Shown piece by piece: positions 13,920-22,675 of a stretch of 23,384 bases of DNA (position 1 is the first letter of the stretch; every line of letters starts with the position of its first letter). The position numbers were made by a program, and so were the translations under genes. Origin of the DNA: an uncultured Collinsella sp. (GTDB lineage: Bacteria > Actinomycetota > Coriobacteriia > Coriobacteriales > Coriobacteriaceae); contig CAKTVQ010000023.1 of the NCBI GenBank assembly GCA_934630375.1, positions 1-23,384 on the forward strand, written 5' to 3'. Below the pieces are notes generated by a model, which was not told the DNA's origin, made no database searches, and saw only the letters and a program-made list of their open reading frames with translations.

Positions 13920-15731
13920 ATGAATACTTCAATTGACATTTCCCACATCCGCAACTTCTCGATCGTTGCGCACATCGACCATGGCAAGTCCACGATCAGT
14001 GACCGCATCCTCGAGCTCACCCATACCGTCGACGAGCGCGACATGGAGTCGCAGCTGCTCGACACCATGGATATCGAGCGCGAGCGCGGCATCACGATCA
14101 AGTCCAATGCCGTCCGCGTCTCCTATGACGCCGATGATGGCGAGACGTATCAGTTCAACCTGATCGATACGCCGGGCCACGTGGACTTTACCTACGAGGT
14201 CTCGCGTTCGCTGGCCGCTTGCGAGGGCGCGGTGCTCGTCGTCGACGCCACCCAGGGTGTCGAGGCGCAGACCGTTTCCAACGCGACGCTCGCCATGAAC
14301 GCCAATCTGGACATCGTGCCTGCCATCAACAAGATCGACCTGCCCTCGGCACACCCCGACGAGGTTAAGACCGAGATTGAGGACGACCTGGCAATTCCCG
14401 CCGACGATGCCGTATGCGTGTCGGGTAAGACCGGCGAGGGCATCCATGACCTGTTGGAGTCCATCGTCTTTTTGATCTCGCCTCCCAAGGGCGATGCCTC
14501 GGCGCCGCTCAAGGCACTCATTCTTGACTCGTATTTTGACGAGTACCGCGGCGTCGTCGCTACGGTGCGCGTCTTTGACGGTTCCATCAAAAAGGGCGAC
14601 ACTCTGCGCATGATGCAGGCCAAGGGCGACTTTTTGGTCGACGGCGTGGGCGTCAAGCGTCCCGCCGAGACCCCGGTCGATGCACTGACCGTCGGCGAGG
14701 TCGGCTATGTGGTCACAGGTCTGAAGGACCCCGAGGCCGTGCGCGTGGGCGACACCCTTACCTGGGCGTCAAATCCCTGCCCCGAGCCGCTGCCGGGCTA
14801 TCGCGAGGCCAAGCCCATGGTCTACACGGGCTTGTTCCCCATCGACAATAAAGATTACGAGAACCTCCGCGACGCCCTCGACAAGCTGCACGTCAACGAC
14901 CCCTCGTTGGTGTGGGAGCCCGAGACATCGGTGGCGCTGGGCTTTGGCTTCCGCGTGGGCTTCTTGGGCCTGCTGCACATGGAGGTCGTCAAGGAGCGCT
15001 TGGAGCGCGAGTTTAACCTGGACCTCATTGCCACGAGCCCCTCGGTGGACTATCACGTCTACAAGACCGATGGCGAGATGATTGACGTTCGCAGCCCGCA
15101 GGATCTTCCCGAGGCCACGCGCATCGAGCGTATCGAGGAGCCCTATCTCAAGGCCAAGATCATTTGCCCGCCCGAGTACACGGGTGCCGTCATGCAGCTC
15201 GCTATCGAGCATCGCGGCATCACGACCGATATGATCCATCTGACGAGCAAATCGGTCGAGATGCGCTTTGACATGCCACTCGCCGAGCTCATCCTGGACT
15301 TCTTCGATCAGCTCAAGAGTCGCACCAAGGGCTATGCCTCGCTCGACTACGAGTTCAACGAGTACCGTCCCTCTGAGCTCGTCAAGCTCGACATCCTGCT
15401 TTCGGGCGACGAGGTGGACGCGCTGTCGTTTATCGTGCACAAGGACAAGGCCTATGGCCTGGCCCGCGGTTTGTGCGACAAGCTTAAGGAGATCATCCCG
15501 CGCCAGCTGTTCGAGGTACCTATCCAGGGCGCCATCGGCAACAAAATCATTGCCCGCTCCACTGTCAAGGCTCGTCGCAAGGACGTTCTGGCCAAGTGCT
15601 ACGGCGGCGATATCTCGCGTAAGCGCAAGCTGCTCGAGAAGCAGAAAGAGGGCAAGAAGCGCATGAAGGCCATCGGCTCGGTTGAGGTCCCGCAGGAGGC
15701 CTTTATGGCGATCCTCAAGGTGGACGAGTAG
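13920..15731 (+). CDS. lepA: Elongation factor 4 (LepA)
   Basis: 603 residues, standard LepA length. GTPase motifs are AHIDHGKST at 17-25 (with D20 and H21), [15 protein letters not shown] and NKIDLP. The LepA-specific C-terminal domain is seen in [21 protein letters not shown], close to the C terminus. LepA acts on ribosomes, in back-translocation or initiation and assembly according to different studies. The ATG at 13920 is where homology begins ([21 protein letters not shown]). A longer frame from 13860 runs through the rpsT terminator and is rejected. It overlaps no gene; dusB follows after four bases. Confidence 0.96.
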   Translation: MNTSIDISHIRNFSIVAHIDHGKSTISDRILELTHTVDERDMESQLLDTMDIERERGITIKSNAVRVSYDADDGETYQFNLIDTPGHVDFTYEVSRSLAACEGAVLVVDATQGVEAQTVSNATLAMNANLDIVPAINKIDLPSAHPDEVKTEIEDDLAIPADDAVCVSGKTGEGIHDLLESIVFLISPPKGDASAPLKALILDSYFDEYRGVVATVRVFDGSIKKGDTLRMMQAKGDFLVDGVGVKRPAETPVDALTVGEVGYVVTGLKDPEAVRVGDTLTWASNPCPEPLPGYREAKPMVYTGLFPIDNKDYENLRDALDKLHVNDPSLVWEPETSVALGFGFRVGFLGLLHMEVVKERLEREFNLDLIATSPSVDYHVYKTDGEMIDVRSPQDLPEATRIERIEEPYLKAKIICPPEYTGAVMQLAIEHRGITTDMIHLTSKSVEMRFDMPLAELILDFFDQLKSRTKGYASLDYEFNEYRPSELVKLDILLSGDEVDALSFIVHKDKAYGLARGLCDKLKEIIPRQLFEVPIQGAIGNKIIARSTVKARRKDVLAKCYGGDISRKRKLLEKQKEGKKRMKAIGSVEVPQEAFMAILKVDE

Positions 15732-15735
15732 GTCC

Positions 15736-16779
15736 ATGGCGCTTTCCGAATACAGCAAGCGGCTGCTGGGCGCCTATGCCGAGCAGCCGTTCCTTATGGC
15801 CCCCATGGCGGGCGTGACCGACCCCGCCTATCGCATCATGTGTCGTCGCCGCGGTGCCAATCTTGCCTACAGCGAGATGGTGAGCGTGGCGGGCCTTGCC
15901 TATGCCAGTAACAAGACATGGCGTCTGGTGCTGCCGGCCGACGAGGAGCAGCAGATTTGCGTGCAGCTCTTTGGCTCCAAGCCCGAGCAGTTTGCGAGTG
16001 CCGTCGCTGCCGTCGAGGAGCGCGTGGGTGATCGCCTGTCGCTCATTGATATCAACATGGCCTGCCCGGCTCGCAAGGTCGTCACCAAGGGCGAGGGCTC
16101 GGCGCTTATGCGCACGCCCGACCTGGCCGAGAAGATTGTCCAAGCTGCGGTGAGTGCGGCACACGTGCCCGTGACGGTAAAGATCCGCAAAGGCTTTTAC
16201 GCCGAAGATCGCAATGCCGCGACGTTCGCCCAGATGCTCGAAGGTGCCGGTGCCGCCGCGGTGGCGGTGCATGGCCGTTGCGCCACGCAGCTCTACACGG
16301 GCCAGGCCGATTGGTCGGTCGTCGATGAGGTGGCGGACGCCGTCGAGATTCCCGTGATCGGTTCGGGCGACGTGTTCTGCGCCGAGGACGCAGCGGAGCA
16401 TCTACGCAACTCGGGCGCCAGCGCGGTGTTTATCGCACGCGGCATCTACGGCAATCCGTGGGTGTTCGGCGATGCACGTGCTCTTGCGCTCGATGGTACT
16501 CCGGTGCCGTCTCGCTCGTCGGTCGAGCGCCTGGACGCCCTGCGTGAGCACCTGACGCTAACGCACGAGCTTCTGCCGCTCATGTCGCGTGCCCGTACGT
16601 ATGCGAGCTGGTACTTAAAGGGCATGCCCCATGCTGCCGCCTGGCGCGCCCAGGTGGTGCGCTGCTCCACGTACGAGGAGTTCATGGCGCTGGTCGATGA
16701 GATTGAGCGCGATGTCGTTGCCTGCGAGGCGGCGCTTGCCGCCGGTGAGTCGGTGCCCGCGCATCCGCTGGAGGCCTAG
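15736..16779 (+). CDS. dusB: tRNA-dihydrouridine synthase, DusB-like
   Basis: 347 residues, FMN-dependent TIM-barrel enzyme reducing uridines in tRNA. LMAPMAGVTDPAYR is at 20-33, the catalytic cysteine C110 in DINMACPARKV, KIRKGF in the substrate region, HGRCATQLYTGQADW, and GSGDVF plus ARGIYGNPWVF in the FMN-phosphate part. The C-terminal helical domain ends around residue 325. Subfamily assignment to DusB rests on general resemblance. The ATG at 15736 lies four bases after the lepA stop; its ribosome binding site is weak, which fits coupling. hemW starts two bases after its stop. Confidence 0.88.
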   Translation: MALSEYSKRLLGAYAEQPFLMAPMAGVTDPAYRIMCRRRGANLAYSEMVSVAGLAYASNKTWRLVLPADEEQQICVQLFGSKPEQFASAVAAVEERVGDRLSLIDINMACPARKVVTKGEGSALMRTPDLAEKIVQAAVSAAHVPVTVKIRKGFYAEDRNAATFAQMLEGAGAAAVAVHGRCATQLYTGQADWSVVDEVADAVEIPVIGSGDVFCAEDAAEHLRNSGASAVFIARGIYGNPWVFGDARALALDGTPVPSRSSVERLDALREHLTLTHELLPLMSRARTYASWYLKGMPHAAAWRAQVVRCSTYEEFMALVDEIERDVVACEAALAAGESVPAHPLEA

Positions 16780-16781
16780 GG

Positions 16782-18014
16782 GTGGCCGTTACCGCGCTGT
16801 ATGTGCACGTGCCGTTTTGCGCTCAAAAGTGCCGCTACTGCGACTTTGACTCACGCAGCTTTGCTTTATGCGACCTGAATGCCGCGCTCGATGCCTATTT
16901 TGAGCAGCTGTATGCGCGGCTCGATGCTTTTGGCAGGGCAGGGACGCTCGAGCACATCCGCACGGTCTACGTAGGCGGTGGCACGCCATCATTGGCGGGG
17001 GAGCGCCTGGTGGAGCTCGCCCGGCGCATCCGCTTGTGGTGCGAACCCGTTGAGTTTACTTGCGAGGCCAACCCCGAGTCGCTGACCGCCGAGCTTGTCA
17101 TAGCGCTTGCCGTGGCGGGTGTTACGCGCATTTCGTTGGGCGTGCAAACGCTCGATAACGATGAACTTGTCGCCATTGGCCGTATCCACGATGCCGATCG
17201 GGCCCTCAGGGCCCTTGCGACGGTCAAAGACGTTGGGCTTGACGTGTCGTGCGACCTTATGTGCGGGCTTCCCGGACAGACGGCGGCGAGTTGGGGACGC
17301 ACGCTCGACGGCATACTTGGTGCGGCTCCCCACCATGTGTCGGTCTATCCGCTTACGCTCGAGGAGGGCACACCCCTCTACCGTATGGCGCGCCGAGACG
17401 AGTCTCTGGAGCCCGACGAGGATTTTCAGGCCGCCTGCATGGCTGTTGCCCGCGATCGTCTGAGCGCGGCTGGCTATCACCCTTACGAGGTGGCGAGCTA
17501 TGCCCTCGACGGGCACGAATGCGCCCACAACATCGCTTACTGGACCGGCAAGGGCTATTTGGGCCTTGGCCGCTCTGCCGCCGGCATGCTCGATGCCGAG
17601 GATTTCGATCGCTTGGCTGGGCTGTTTCCCGGCGTGCCGCCCCGTGGTGACGCGCATCGTGTGCGTCTGGTGCAGCGAGACGATGCCGCGACGTCGTTTG
17701 AGGCGGAATATCTTTCGCAGCGCGAAGCGGCGGCCGAGGATCTGATGCTTGCCTGTCGTATGACGCGCGGCGTGGGGTCCGATCTGCTGGTTTGCGCAGG
17801 CCGTGTGATCCCAGCGGGCGAGCTGACGTCGGCTTGCGACCGCGCCCTTGAGCTTGGGCTTGCCGTTTGGGTTCCCGAGGTAGGCGATGCCCGCGAGGGG
17901 TCCATCGCCTCTGCCGACGTCATCGCGGGTCGCATCCGTGCCCGTCTGGTGCCGACCCATTTGGGCTGGCTCGATGGAAATGTTCTGTTCGAGCTGTTTT
18001 GGGATCTAGCTTAG
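16782..18014 (+). CDS. hemW: HemW-like radical SAM heme chaperone
   Basis: 410 residues. YVHVPFCAQKCRYCDF carries the radical SAM cluster cysteines C13, C17 and C20 in the CxxxCxxC spacing; GGGTPS at 65-70 is the SAM motif. ANPESL, GVQTLDN, DLMCGLPGQT and the C-terminal winged region match the HemN-like family. HemW proteins are usually annotated as coproporphyrinogen oxidases but lack the second-SAM residues of HemN and act as heme chaperones; that distinction is by family knowledge and position after lepA. The GTG at 16782 is preceded by GGAGG. hrcA, which often follows in Gram-positive genomes, is absent. Confidence 0.9.
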   Translation: MAVTALYVHVPFCAQKCRYCDFDSRSFALCDLNAALDAYFEQLYARLDAFGRAGTLEHIRTVYVGGGTPSLAGERLVELARRIRLWCEPVEFTCEANPESLTAELVIALAVAGVTRISLGVQTLDNDELVAIGRIHDADRALRALATVKDVGLDVSCDLMCGLPGQTAASWGRTLDGILGAAPHHVSVYPLTLEEGTPLYRMARRDESLEPDEDFQAACMAVARDRLSAAGYHPYEVASYALDGHECAHNIAYWTGKGYLGLGRSAAGMLDAEDFDRLAGLFPGVPPRGDAHRVRLVQRDDAATSFEAEYLSQREAAAEDLMLACRMTRGVGSDLLVCAGRVIPAGELTSACDRALELGLAVWVPEVGDAREGSIASADVIAGRIRARLVPTHLGWLDGNVLFELFWDLA

Positions 18015-18024
18015 GCCGCTCGGG

Positions 18025-18030
18025 TAGAAT
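18025..18030 (+). promoter_or_regulatory. Candidate -10 for the first J-domain gene
   Basis: TAGAAT in the context CTCGGGTAGAAT lies in the 58-base gap after hemW and would start RNA about 35 bases before the ATG. There is no clear -35. No CIRCE (HrcA) or HspR-type inverted repeat is visible, so heat-shock control of the usual kinds is not supported. Confidence 0.4.
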
Positions 18031-18072
18031 TACCGCAACATATACGCTGCTGTGAGCAGGAGGTTGCCGCGC

Positions 18073-19176
18073 ATGGCGACGATGAACGAAAAAGATTACT
18101 ACGAGATTCTGGGTGTCTCCAAGGACGCCACCTCGCGTGATATTCAAAAGGCCTTCCAGCAAAAGGCCCGCAAACTGCATCCGGACGTTAATAAAGAGCC
18201 AGATGCCGAGGAAAAGTTTAAAGAGGTTTCCGAGGCCTATGCTGTGCTCTCGGATGAGCAAAAGCGTGCGCGCTATGACGCGATGCGCTCGGGCAATCCC
18301 TTTGCCGGAGCTCCTACGGCCTCGCCCTATGGTGGCGGCTATGCCGGCAACACCGGTTATGGCAATCCCTTTGAGGGCGGTTTTCCCTTCGGCGGCGCCT
18401 GGGGCCAGCCGCGTCGCGGCCAGGCTGCCTACAACCCCGAGAGCGGTGCGAACGTGGTCGTCGACATCAAGCTCGACGCCAAGGAGGCCAAGGGCGGTGC
18501 CAGCAAGACCATCCGCTACACGCGCTTCGATACCTGTGGCCATTGCGGCGGTTCGGGCTCCGTTTCGTCCGAGCACGCCCACACCTGCCCCAGCTGCGGC
18601 GGTCGCGGCCATATCGACGTCGACCTGTCTTTCCTGTTTGGCGCGGGCACGTTCCAGTCGGTTTGCCCCGAGTGCGGCGGCTCCGGCAAGGTCGTAGCCG
18701 ATCCGTGCCCCGATTGCGGGGGCAGCGGTCGTATCCGCGTGACGACCGAGCAGACGATCGAGTTTCCTGCCGGTACGCACGACGGTGACGAGGTACGCAT
18801 TCCCAACATGGGTCATGCCGGCACCAATGGTGCCTCGGGCGGCGATCTGGTCGGTCGTGCCCACGTGGAGGCCGAGCGCCTGGAGGGCAAGGCACGCACC
18901 GGCTTCTACCTTATGGGCATTATCGCGCCGTTTTTGGTTCTGTCGGCCATCTCGGGCGTGTTCTCGGCCTTTGCCGTGATGTGCTTTATCCCGTTTGCCA
19001 TGGGCCTTTTCATGGTGCTCTCGGATGGCGTGCTCCATCGCAGCCTGCTGTGGTGGAAGCGCGGCGCGATGCAGTTTGCCAACGGTTTTGCCAACGGCTT
19101 CATGTTCGCGCTCGTGTCGGTTTGGTTTGCCAGCTGCTCGCAGCGTGCCATGCTTTCGCCGTACCAAATGCAATAA
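18073..19176 (+). CDS. Membrane-anchored DnaJ-like protein (J domain, zinc finger, C-terminal TM helices)
   Basis: 367 residues. Order of parts: J domain (about 6-72, HPD at 36-38), Gly/Phe-rich linker (about 75-112), start of the substrate-binding domain, four intact zinc-finger repeats (CGHCGGSG 155, CPSCGGRG 172, CPECGGSG 198, CPDCGGSG 212), then [19 protein letters not shown] as in DnaJ CTD-I up to [14 protein letters not shown] near 270. There the DnaJ sequence stops. In its place is a long hydrophobic stretch (about 278-317, one or two helices) and another at about 334-354. The second half of the substrate-binding region and the dimerisation domain are missing. It should still stimulate DnaK but at the membrane (inference). 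The ATG at 18073 has AGGAGG nine bases upstream; ATG 18082 is possible. Its frame is open throughout, so it is not an obvious frameshift product. Confidence 0.85.
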   Translation: MATMNEKDYYEILGVSKDATSRDIQKAFQQKARKLHPDVNKEPDAEEKFKEVSEAYAVLSDEQKRARYDAMRSGNPFAGAPTASPYGGGYAGNTGYGNPFEGGFPFGGAWGQPRRGQAAYNPESGANVVVDIKLDAKEAKGGASKTIRYTRFDTCGHCGGSGSVSSEHAHTCPSCGGRGHIDVDLSFLFGAGTFQSVCPECGGSGKVVADPCPDCGGSGRIRVTTEQTIEFPAGTHDGDEVRIPNMGHAGTNGASGGDLVGRAHVEAERLEGKARTGFYLMGIIAPFLVLSAISGVFSAFAVMCFIPFAMGLFMVLSDGVLHRSLLWWKRGAMQFANGFANGFMFALVSVWFASCSQRAMLSPYQMQ

Positions 19177-19190
19177 CATCAAACGCTCTG

Positions 19191-19218
19191 TTTGCGGCCT
19201 GCCCAGCTTGGGTATAGG
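19191..19218 (+). promoter_or_regulatory. Candidate promoter between the two J-domain genes
   Basis: TTTGCG (19191-19196) and TATAGG (19213-19218) are spaced by 16 bases, in the context CTTGGGTATAGG. It would give a leader of about 33 bases before the second dnaJ. Weak match; the 81-base gap could also simply be crossed by read-through. Confidence 0.35.
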
Positions 19219-19257
19219 ACGCACTGTGACAATAATGAAAGTCGGAAGGATTCGGTC

Positions 19258-20406
19258 GTGTCGGAAAATAGGGATTACTACGAGGTACTTGGCGTCGATA
19301 GGGATGCCGACGCGCGGACCATTAAGCGCGCGTTTCTAAAGAAAGCCCGTACGGTACACCCGGATGTTTCGGACGACCCCGAGGCCGAGGCTAAGTTCAA
19401 AGAGCTTAACGAGGCCTATTCTGTTCTTTCCGATGAGCAGAAGCGTGCTAACTACGACCGCTATGGCACGGCTGACGGCCCCGGTGGCTCGGGTTATGTC
19501 GACATCAACGATATCTTTGGCGGCATGGGCATGGACGACCTGTTCTCGTCGTTCTTTGGCGGTGGCGCCGGCGGCGGCGCCCGCAGCCGTCGTGAGCGCC
19601 GTCGCGGTCGCGATATGGCCATCTCGCTTTCGGTGACGCTCGAGGAAGCGGCGCTCGGCTGCAAAAAGACGATCAGCTATGACCGTCTGGCTCCCTGCGA
19701 TGACTGCAACGGCACCGGCAAGGCTGTGGGCGCGACCGAAAAGCAGTGCAGCCGCTGCCACGGCACGGGTTACGTGACGACGGTCCAGCGTTCTTTCCTG
19801 GGCCAGGTCCAGTCCTCCTCGCCCTGTCCTGACTGTCACGGTGAGGGCACGGTCATCGACCACCCCTGCGAGACCTGCGACGGCCAGGGCCGCACCCCTT
19901 CGCACGAAAAGCTCGATATCGATATTCCCGCCGGTGTGTCCACGGGCCGTCAGTTGCGCGTGAGCGGCTATGGCGAGGCAGGCCTTCGCGGTGAGCCCTC
20001 GGGCGACCTGATCGTCAACGTGCGTGTTGCCGACCACGATCGCTTTAAGCGCAACGGCGATGACCTGTACCTCGTGAGCGATATCTCGATTGCACAGGCC
20101 GCGCTCGGTTGCGAGATTGAGGTCGAGGGCATTATGCCCGACGAGGTCGTCAAGGTGACGGTTCCCGCTGGTACGCAGTATGGCGATACCGTGAGCGTCA
20201 ACAACTTTGGCATGCCGCGCATCGGCGGTGGCGGCTCGCGCGGTCGCCTGGTCGTGCAGCTGCGCGTGGTCGTCCCCACCAATCTCTCCAACAAGCAGCG
20301 CGAGTTGCTCCGCGCCTTTGCCGACGAGATGGGCGACGATGTCGCATCCGGCAAGAAGTCGGTGACCGATCGTATCAAGAGTGCCCTCGACGATATTCTC
20401 GATTAA
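19258..20406 (+). CDS. dnaJ: DnaJ co-chaperone, complete
   Basis: 382 residues with all DnaJ parts: J domain (about 4-70, HPD at 34-36), Gly/Phe-rich linker containing DIFGGMGMDDLFSSFFGG, zinc finger with CDDCNGTG (147), CSRCHGTG (164), CPDCHGEG (190) and CETCDGQG (204), then CTD-I and CTD-II to the end (IPAGVSTGRQLRVSGYGEAG, VPAGTQYGDTVSV). DnaJ delivers unfolded proteins to DnaK and stimulates its ATPase. The GTG at 19258 follows AAGGA at seven bases; the upstream ATG at 19192 belongs to leader sequence. dnaK and grpE are not in the window. It is nine bases from mtaB. Confidence 0.95.
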   Translation: MSENRDYYEVLGVDRDADARTIKRAFLKKARTVHPDVSDDPEAEAKFKELNEAYSVLSDEQKRANYDRYGTADGPGGSGYVDINDIFGGMGMDDLFSSFFGGGAGGGARSRRERRRGRDMAISLSVTLEEAALGCKKTISYDRLAPCDDCNGTGKAVGATEKQCSRCHGTGYVTTVQRSFLGQVQSSSPCPDCHGEGTVIDHPCETCDGQGRTPSHEKLDIDIPAGVSTGRQLRVSGYGEAGLRGEPSGDLIVNVRVADHDRFKRNGDDLYLVSDISIAQAALGCEIEVEGIMPDEVVKVTVPAGTQYGDTVSVNNFGMPRIGGGGSRGRLVVQLRVVVPTNLSNKQRELLRAFADEMGDDVASGKKSVTDRIKSALDDILD

Positions 20407-20415
20407 GGAGCGCGC

Positions 20416-21708
20416 GTGCTCGCACCCCATATTTCCGTTGTCAACCTCGGTTGCCGCGTCAACCGGGTTGAGTCTGACCGTATCACTGCCGATCTTATGC
20501 GCCTGGGCTTTGCGATGGTGGAGCCCCAGGACGCCGACCTGATCGTTATCAATACCTGCGCTGTCACGGGCGAGGCCGAGGCAAAGACCCGAAAAGCCGT
20601 GCGTCACGCGCTTGCCTATCCGGGCGAGCCCTACGTCGTCGTGACCGGCTGCGTGGTCAATCTGCATCCCGAGGAGCTGTTGGAGCTCTCGGATCGCGTG
20701 GTCGCCGAACCCTCTAAGATCGATGTCGCCCAGCGTGTCTGCGAAGTGCTGGGCGTGGAGTCCGATAGCGTTGCCGCCTGCAGCGATGAGGATGTCGTCG
20801 ATGCACTGGGCCGTTCGCGTCTGGGCGTCAAGATTCAGGACGGCTGCAACCACCGTTGCACCTATTGCATCGTGTGGAAGGCCCGCGGCCCCGAGCGCTC
20901 TGTGTCCGTGGAGGCCGTGCTCGAGCAAGTACTCGAGGCCCAGGAGGCCGGTGTGCCCGAGGTGGTGCTGACCGGTGTGAACCTGGGCGCCTATGACGGC
21001 AAGAGCGCGACCGACGAGCATGTCGAGATCGACGAGCTGCTCGAGGCCATCATGGAGAGCACCGCGATTCCGCATGTGCGTATTTCTTCGGTGGAGCCCA
21101 TGGACATCTCTGAGCGCCTGCTCCGCGTCATGGCGCGCTACCCGCAGCGTATCGCCCCGTTTTTGCATCTGCCCGTGCAGTCGGGGTGCACGGCGACCCT
21201 GCATCGCATGGGCCGCCCCTATAGTGCGGAGGCCTTTGAGGATACGGTGCGTATGATTCGCGCCAACTTGCCCCAGGCGTCTCTTTCGTGCGATGTCATC
21301 GTCGGTTTTCCTGGTGAGACGGACGAGGAGTTCGAGGAGTCGCTGGCGCTGTGCCGCCGTGTGGGTTTCTCGCGTATGCACGTGTTCCGCTACAGCAAGC
21401 GTCCCGGTACCCTTGCTGCCGACATGCCCGGCCAGGTGCCGCCCGAGGTTATGGCCGAGCGCAGCCGTCGTATGCGAGACACGGCGCAGGAGCTCGCTAT
21501 TGCCGATGCTCGTCGTCGCGTGGGCACCGTCGAGCGCGCCGTGCTTGAGTACGGTGACAACCTGACGCTCGGCTCGTTCCATCATGCCCGTCTTGATGAT
21601 ACCTGTGGACTCACAGCCCCGTGCCTGCTCGATGTTGCTATCATCGGAGTCGATGATTCCGGCTTGGTCCATGCGCGCAGGGAGGTCCATGGAAGCCTCG
21701 AAGATTAG
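20416..21708 (+). CDS. mtaB: tRNA methylthiotransferase, MtaB type
   Basis: 430 residues, radical SAM methylthiotransferase. The N-terminal UPF0004 domain holds C13 (LGCRVN), C48 (NTCAVT) and C79 (TGCV) for the auxiliary cluster. The radical SAM motif CNHRCTYC is at C144, C148 and C151. MtaB converts t6A37 of tRNA to ms2t6A; MiaB and RimO are the alternatives, but LGCRVN at the N terminus and the position near dnaJ and phoH favour MtaB. A short TRAM-like C-terminal part is present (about 370-425). The GTG at 20416 has AAGGAG five bases upstream. The stop lies inside the start of phoH (20-base overlap). Confidence 0.88.
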   Translation: MLAPHISVVNLGCRVNRVESDRITADLMRLGFAMVEPQDADLIVINTCAVTGEAEAKTRKAVRHALAYPGEPYVVVTGCVVNLHPEELLELSDRVVAEPSKIDVAQRVCEVLGVESDSVAACSDEDVVDALGRSRLGVKIQDGCNHRCTYCIVWKARGPERSVSVEAVLEQVLEAQEAGVPEVVLTGVNLGAYDGKSATDEHVEIDELLEAIMESTAIPHVRISSVEPMDISERLLRVMARYPQRIAPFLHLPVQSGCTATLHRMGRPYSAEAFEDTVRMIRANLPQASLSCDVIVGFPGETDEEFEESLALCRRVGFSRMHVFRYSKRPGTLAADMPGQVPPEVMAERSRRMRDTAQELAIADARRRVGTVERAVLEYGDNLTLGSFHHARLDDTCGLTAPCLLDVAIIGVDDSGLVHARREVHGSLED

Positions 21709-22675
21709 ACTTACCGTTCCCGAGGGAATTGATCCCTCGCGCGTTTTGGGCGCCGGCGACGGCGTCCTTCGTGCACTCGAGAGTTTGGTTAGTGCTCACG
21801 TGGTCGCCCGTGGCGATAGCATCGCCGTGAGCGGTGACCCGGACGAGGTCGAAATCGTGGCGCGTTTTTTCGAACATGCTTTCCGCGAGGCGGCCGCCGG
21901 GCGCACGCTGTCTGCCGACGATGTTTCTCGCTGCCTGGCCGTCTTGCGCGACGGCGAGCACGAGGCTACGTCGCTTCGCGATGACGTGCTGCTTTCGTAT
22001 CGCGGCCGCGTCATTCGCCCCAAGACGCTCGGGCAAAAGCGCTATGTGGATGCCATCCGCTCGCATACCATCACGTTTGGCCTGGGTCCAGCCGGTACTG
22101 GTAAGACTTATCTGGCCATGGCGCTCGCCGTTGCCGCGCTCAAGCGCCATGAGGTGGGCCGTTTGATCTTGACGCGTCCGGTTGTCGAGGCGGGGGAGAA
22201 CCTGGGCTTTTTGCCCGGCACCCTCGAGGAAAAGATCGATCCGTACATGCGCCCGCTCTACGATGCTCTTTTTGACATGATGGATCGTGAGCGCACCGAT
22301 GAGCTTATGGAGCGCGGCGTGATCGAGATCGCCCCGCTCGCCTACATGCGCGGTCGTACGCTGAGCGATGCTTTCGTGGTGCTCGACGAGGCGCAAAATA
22401 CCACGCCCGAGCAGATGAAGATGTTCCTGACACGCCTTGGATTCAACTCCAAGTTCGTGATTACCGGCGACCTGAGCCAGCGCGACCTGGTGGGTCGTCG
22501 TGGTGGCTTGGCGGATGTCGAGAAGATTTTGGGCCGTGTCGACGATGTGGCGTTTGCACACCTGGAGCGCGCCGATGTGGTGCGCCATGCCCTGGTGGGT
22601 CGTATCGTCGAGGCATACGATGCTTATGATGACGTGCGTGAGCAGCGCTCGCGCGACCGAAAGGAGTCCCGTTGA
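21689..22675 (+). CDS. phoH: PhoH-like ATPase
   Basis: 328 residues, normal for PhoH proteins. An N-terminal KH-like part (about 1-100) is followed by a P-loop ATPase with GPAGTGKT at 133-140, TRPVVEAGENLGFLPG, Walker B VVLDEAQ at 230-236 and TGDLSQRDL. The function is not well defined; PhoH next to ybeY suggests a role in RNA or ribosome maturation. The ATG at 21689 follows GGGAGG at only three bases, but homology begins here (MEASKIRLTVPEG); the open frame upstream is a shadow of mtaB. The stop overlaps the ybeY start. Confidence 0.92.
   Translation: MEASKIRLTVPEGIDPSRVLGAGDGVLRALESLVSAHVVARGDSIAVSGDPDEVEIVARFFEHAFREAAAGRTLSADDVSRCLAVLRDGEHEATSLRDDVLLSYRGRVIRPKTLGQKRYVDAIRSHTITFGLGPAGTGKTYLAMALAVAALKRHEVGRLILTRPVVEAGENLGFLPGTLEEKIDPYMRPLYDALFDMMDRERTDELMERGVIEIAPLAYMRGRTLSDAFVVLDEAQNTTPEQMKMFLTRLGFNSKFVITGDLSQRDLVGRRGGLADVEKILGRVDDVAFAHLERADVVRHALVGRIVEAYDAYDDVREQRSRDRKESR

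Noticed and set aside
19336..21690. A 784-codon open frame on the minus strand opposite dnaJ and mtaB
   Set aside because: It is rich in His, Gly, Asp and Ala with no recognisable domain, and lies fully antisense to two well-supported genes. Such frames are expected from G/C-ending codons in GC-rich coding sequence.
21788..21801. TTAGTGCTC resembling half of a CIRCE heat-shock operator
   Set aside because: No matching GAGTGCTAA half follows at nine bases, and it lies inside the phoH coding region.
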